From contig JABDAU010000010.1 in the NCBI GenBank assembly GCA_013289045.1, positions 1 through 64,000 on the forward strand: 64,000 nucleotides of DNA, in the 5' to 3' direction. The notes under the pieces were generated by a model. The model did no database searches. It had not been told where the DNA came from and saw nothing but the letters and a program-made list of their open reading frames with translations. Position numbers and translations under genes: made by a program. The stretch is from Bacteroidota bacterium. Lineage in GTDB: Bacteria > Bacteroidota > Bacteroidia > Sphingobacteriales > Sphingobacteriaceae. Shown one piece after another: positions 60,855 to 64,000 of the stretch. Each line of letters starts with the position of its first letter. Within the stretch, counting starts at the first letter, position 1.

Positions 60855-62143
60855 TATTGTTGATTAAAAAATGGTGTACCGGTAACGTAGTTCAATTGCT
60901 CAAGCGACAATACCCTGTTCAGTTGTATGGTGTTCAGTTGTATGGTGTTGATTTTGTATGAGTCGTAAAAATCAAGGAACTCCAGCAGGCTGATGTTGCG
61001 TTTCTGGTAGTTGAGGAAAACGGCCTGTATCAGTTTGGTGAAATCATCCTTAAACGCAGGATCGAAGCTGTTATACAGTCTTTCCAGGCGCAGTGCATTG
61101 GTATAGTTGGTGGTTACGTCACTCTCTACCTGGTCGTGCTGGCTTTGCAACTGCACATTGCTTTGGTCGATGGCGATACGCGCCTGTTTGATATTGCCCT
61201 GGTTGCGGTTGAAGAAAGGCAGGTTAAACTCGATACCACCGCCAAGGTAGTTATTACCGTAGGCGCCCAACCGGTCGTAATTTACAGACAAGGAGAAGTC
61301 AGGTATAGCCGTGGCTTTTTGAACGCGCAGGTTCATATTGCTATAAGCCACATTGGTTTGGGCCAGCTTCAGGTCGTAACGATTGGTATAAGCAGAATCA
61401 AGCAAGCGCTGATAGGCCGTACCTGCAACTATGTTTTTTCCGGCTATCAGGCTGTCATCAACCAAAGGCTTAATATAAACATGGGCCGATGCTTTGATCA
61501 ACAGCTTAAACTCACCCTGTACTGTATCGATGCTGTTTTGCATGGTGCTGTATTCCGCCTGCAGCGAGTAAAGCTGCGATTGGATGCGCAGCACCTCCTT
61601 CTCGGCGATATTGCCATGCTGGTATTGCTGTTTAAACAGTTTTAATGTTTGCGCAAGCGAGTTGATCTCCTTGTCGTAAACCAAGGCTGATTGTTCCTGG
61701 TAGTAAATATTGTAGAAATCGCTGCGGAGCGTAAATTTCAACGTTCGCAGCATGTCGAAAAACTGGTACTTGGCCTGGTCGACGCCAAGTTTCGCAAGCT
61801 GGATATTTTTATTGCGCTTACCCGCAGTATTGAATAATTGCGACAGGCTGAAAGATTGTTCCTTATACGCCGGACCTTCGCTTACATCGCTGGCGTAGAT
61901 ACCGTTTGAAAAACTGAAATCGGGATTGTTGAACAGTTTGGCGGTAATTACCTGCGCGCTGGCGTTATCGATATTGTAACGCTGGGCGATAAGCTTGAGG
62001 TTATTTTTGATAAACTGGTCTTCGGCCTGTTTGATGGTCAGTTTCACAGTGTCCACAGGGATATCCTGCGCATGGGCTTTGAGCGCCATAGCGGGTATCG
62101 CTATCAAAAAAAGAAACAAAACGCGAATAGCTGTAGAACGCAT
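60854..62143 (-). CDS. czcC: TolC family outer-membrane channel (CzcC-like)
   Basis: 429 residues. Signal peptide to ~KAHAQ, then two outer_membrane_efflux repeats with long coiled-coil helices (for example ITAKLFNNPDFSFSNGIYAS, EFNLPFFNRNQGNIKQA). The C-terminal helix contains an IQLNTIQLN repeat from a perfect 15-bp tandem duplication at 60917-60946. First gene of the operon; start overlaps nothing upstream. Confidence 0.93.
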   Translation of the reverse strand: MRSTAIRVLFLFLIAIPAMALKAHAQDIPVDTVKLTIKQAEDQFIKNNLKLIAQRYNIDNASAQVITAKLFNNPDFSFSNGIYASDVSEGPAYKEQSFSLSQLFNTAGKRNKNIQLAKLGVDQAKYQFFDMLRTLKFTLRSDFYNIYYQEQSALVYDKEINSLAQTLKLFKQQYQHGNIAEKEVLRIQSQLYSLQAEYSTMQNSIDTVQGEFKLLIKASAHVYIKPLVDDSLIAGKNIVAGTAYQRLLDSAYTNRYDLKLAQTNVAYSNMNLRVQKATAIPDFSLSVNYDRLGAYGNNYLGGGIEFNLPFFNRNQGNIKQARIAIDQSNVQLQSQHDQVESDVTTNYTNALRLERLYNSFDPAFKDDFTKLIQAVFLNYQKRNISLLEFLDFYDSYKINTIQLNTIQLNRVLSLEQLNYVTGTPFFNQQ

Positions 62144-62216
62144 AATTATTTATTTATGCAAAGCTATTGGGCAGCGATTAGAGGAGTATTAAAGAGGGAT
62201 TAGAACGGGATTAGAA

Positions 62217-63575
62217 TTACTTTTTAAATGTAACGATAATATGCGTCCCCTGCTCCGGAGCAGATTCTATACTGATAGTGCCATTAAACAGGGAGATAAT
62301 TTTCCCCGTTACGTAAAGCCCGATACCGCTGCCCATGTAATCCTTCACATTGGCGCCGCGGTAAAAAGACTGGAAAACCTTTTCGAGCTCATCAGCCGGG
62401 ATGCCGATGCCAATGTCATTAATGGTAATGGTTATGCGAGAATTGTCAGCATAAAGGTCACATGCCACGCGCTTGTTGCCCGAAAATTTGTAGGCATTGC
62501 CGATAATGTTATTCAAAGCGATATTAAGCAGCTGTTTATGGGCGGTGATAAGTAGCTTATCGGGATCATCAGGCAGGTGAAGAATATTCACCACAAACAT
62601 GCCTTTGCCCATTTTGCTGTTCCAGTAATCGCTCAGTTCCCATACCAGCTCATCCACCGATACGGGTTTAAAAGCAGGCTGGGTATAGTTCATATCCACA
62701 TGCGCCAGCTCGAGCAAACTGGTAACGGTATCTTTAAGCCGTTCGGCATCGATGAAAACAGAACTCAATACTTTTTCATATTCTTCGTTAGTACGGGCTT
62801 TGGCAAGCGCCAGCTCAATTTCACCGATCATGCTGGTGATCGGCGTGCGCAATTCGTGCGAGGCATTGATCACAAAAGTCTCCTGCATCTCAAAGGCATT
62901 TTCCAAATGCTCGAGCAAGCGGTTAAAATTATAAGCCAGCGCGCTGATCTCATCCTTGCCCGAACCCTCGTCCACCCGCAGGCTTAGGTTGCCCACCCTT
63001 ACCCGGCGCATTTGGTCTATTACTTTGTCTATCGGTTCAAGCGTTTTTTGAGCGAACCAGCGGCTGCTGAGAAATAAAGCTATGGTCACAATAACTGATA
63101 AGGCAATGAGTGATCGTAGCAGATCAGCCATTCGCTTGCTTCCGGTATGATCAATGGCGGATACCAGTATCACAAAATTCCCCTGATTGTCGTTATAATA
63201 GATGCCTACTGTTTGGCGCTCGCCTTCCGAAAATTCAAGTCGTTTAAGTTTGCGCACCTGGTTAATGACCGGGGCGGGCCAGTATTGGTTCCGGTCTTTT
63301 ATAAACGATGCAGCATCTTTATCATCATAAAAACGCACTACTTCATCGGGCAGGTGCAGCAGGTAACGCTCGCGCACATGGCTTAATGAATCAGCGGATA
63401 TTTCGTCGGCCTCAAGGTAAACCTGGGCGGCAACCGTGGCCCGGTCCATCAAATGGCTGTAGAAATCGTTTGTAGTGATGGAATTGACGGTAATAGAAAT
63501 AACTATCTCCACTATCAGCAAAACGAATACGCTGGTAGCCGTAAAGTAAAGCGATAGCCGGTTCTTTATCTTCAT
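62217..63575 (-). CDS. Sensor histidine kinase
   Basis: 452 residues. TM1 (~11-30), a periplasmic sensor (~31-150), TM2 (~158-175), HAMP (~177-230), HisKA with SHELRTPITSMIGE (phospho-His near 241), then N box NNIIGNAYKFSG, DIGIGIP and GSGIGLYVTG. It is upstream of the czc genes on the same strand and shares a locus with the following OmpR-type regulator, so it likely senses the metal handled by the pump. Confidence 0.93.
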   Translation of the reverse strand: MKIKNRLSLYFTATSVFVLLIVEIVISITVNSITTNDFYSHLMDRATVAAQVYLEADEISADSLSHVRERYLLHLPDEVVRFYDDKDAASFIKDRNQYWPAPVINQVRKLKRLEFSEGERQTVGIYYNDNQGNFVILVSAIDHTGSKRMADLLRSLIALSVIVTIALFLSSRWFAQKTLEPIDKVIDQMRRVRVGNLSLRVDEGSGKDEISALAYNFNRLLEHLENAFEMQETFVINASHELRTPITSMIGEIELALAKARTNEEYEKVLSSVFIDAERLKDTVTSLLELAHVDMNYTQPAFKPVSVDELVWELSDYWNSKMGKGMFVVNILHLPDDPDKLLITAHKQLLNIALNNIIGNAYKFSGNKRVACDLYADNSRITITINDIGIGIPADELEKVFQSFYRGANVKDYMGSGIGLYVTGKIISLFNGTISIESAPEQGTHIIVTFKK

Positions 63576-63580
63576 TTTTT

Positions 63581-63666
63581 AGTTGATTAAGTGAATAGTT
63601 GATTAAGTAAGTGGTTGTTGTTATTCGTCATATAACTGCTCACTTAATCAACCATTCACTATTCAC
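63581..63666. repeat. GATTAAGTGAAT inverted repeat
   Basis: AGTTGATTAAGTGAATAGTTG (plus a second GATTAAGTAAGTG) pairs with CACTTAATCAACCATTCACT. It separates the regulator stop from the kinase ATG. Confidence 0.55.
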
Positions 63667-63668
63667 CT

Positions 63669-64000
63669 CTACCTGTCATTTCGCATTGTATAGCCCATGC
63701 CGATAACCGTATGGATAAGTTTCTTCTGGAAGCCTTTTTCTATCTTTTTGCGCAGGTAGTTTACATACACATCAATAAAATTGGTGCCCGTATCAAAGTC
63801 GATCCCCCAAACCTGCTCGGCAATATATTCCCGCGAAAGTACTTTGTTGGGATTGCGCATAAAAAGTTCCAATAGCGTATATTCTTTTGCGGTGAGCGTG
63901 ATCTGCTGCCCGCCGCGTTCGGCCAGATTGCTCCAGGTGTCCAGTTTCAGATCGTCGAATACAATGATGTGGTCTTCTTTCGGTGTGATCTTTTGGCGGC
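63669..64000 (-). CDS. OmpR-family response regulator (truncated by the right edge)
   Basis: Only the winged-helix C-terminal ~110 residues are visible; the frame remains open to base 64000 (starting in register at 63998), and the receiver is outside. The DNA-binding domain shows FDDLKLDTW, ITLTAKEYTLLELFM, REYIAEQVWGIDFDTGTNFI and the recognition-helix/wing IDVYVNYLRKKIEKGF, as in CusR/CopR-type regulators. The stop is followed by 93 bp containing a repeat before the kinase gene. Confidence 0.92.
   Translation of the reverse strand, partial: RQKITPKEDHIIVFDDLKLDTWSNLAERGGQQITLTAKEYTLLELFMRNPNKVLSREYIAEQVWGIDFDTGTNFIDVYVNYLRKKIEKGFQKKLIHTVIGMGYTMRNDR

Overview
The window looks like a chromosome segment of a Bacteroidota bacterium, most likely Sphingobacteriaceae (Mucilaginibacter/Pedobacter type). 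The signs are a PorX-type PglZ regulator of type IX secretion at the left edge, repeated TAnnTTTG promoter boxes, a bacillithiol-type YtxJ protein, SusC-era style outer-membrane barrels with CarboxypepD-like N-termini, a ribosomal protein S16 with an Ala/Glu tail, and typical Bacteroidota gene neighbourhoods (porX-tsaE-ald; nrnA with FKBP lipoproteins opposite ndk; DUF721-recF-TPR-ribH). The genus is an inference. No rRNA, tRNA, CRISPR, prophage or intact IS transposase was seen.

Layout. 1-8.4 kb: porX (cut by the left edge), tsaE, alanine dehydrogenase, a VanX-like dipeptidase, an orphan hypothetical gene, a degenerate histidine phosphatase, a YihY/BrkB membrane protein, a 0.8-kb tandem palindrome array, and a PBP4-type carboxypeptidase. 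8.4-14.1 kb: a PDZ aspartyl protease, a collagen-like lipoprotein and a Gly-rich outer-membrane barrel. 14.2-19.5 kb (minus): a lone receiver, a nucleoside-permease family MFS protein, and c-type cytochromes with a ThuA protein, resembling part of a periplasmic sugar-oxidation locus. 19.7-24 kb: a small membrane protein behind a CsoR-like palindrome, a MarR/MFS pair, and a B12-binding mutase subunit followed by enoyl-CoA hydratase. 24-28 kb (minus): a large FtsX-type permease, rimM and rpsP. 28.2-34.6 kb: a deoxyribonucleotidase, a multi-PAS protein ending after its phosphoacceptor domain, a small kinase, a serine hydrolase and hypothetical secreted proteins. 35-43.9 kb: asparaginase, TatD, two FKBP isomerases, NrnA, Ndk, a DUF721 protein, RecF, TPR and RibH. 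43.9-49.2 kb: a 36-residue lipoprotein, YtxJ, OsmC, LipA, an ECF sigma/anti-sigma pair and Nnr. 49.2-54.5 kb (minus): a hypothetical gene, a toxin-antitoxin-like pair whose toxin is frameshifted, UvrA and a lytic transglycosylase. 54.6-64 kb: an RNA pseudouridine synthase with a long repetitive basic tail, then a CzcABC-type metal efflux operon and a two-component system cut by the right edge.

The most striking non-coding theme is the density of short inverted-repeat elements. At least three families recur within 64 kb: a GATCCCCTCT family (3 copies, two bracketing rimM), a TGTCATTTCGAAC family (3 copies plus a half copy fused to a gene start), and an ACAGAG family (2 copies). There are also single-copy nested palindromes, and the tandem array at 6.3-7.0 kb in which a GTTCC-GGAAC palindrome repeats about every 75-79 bp. 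Several elements sit within a few bases of start codons.

The most checkable new observations are the array, the homopolymer-frameshifted MazF/PemK-like toxin, the catalytically degenerate phosphatase, the histidine kinase without an ATPase domain, the 36-residue lipoprotein, and the CsoR-like operator.
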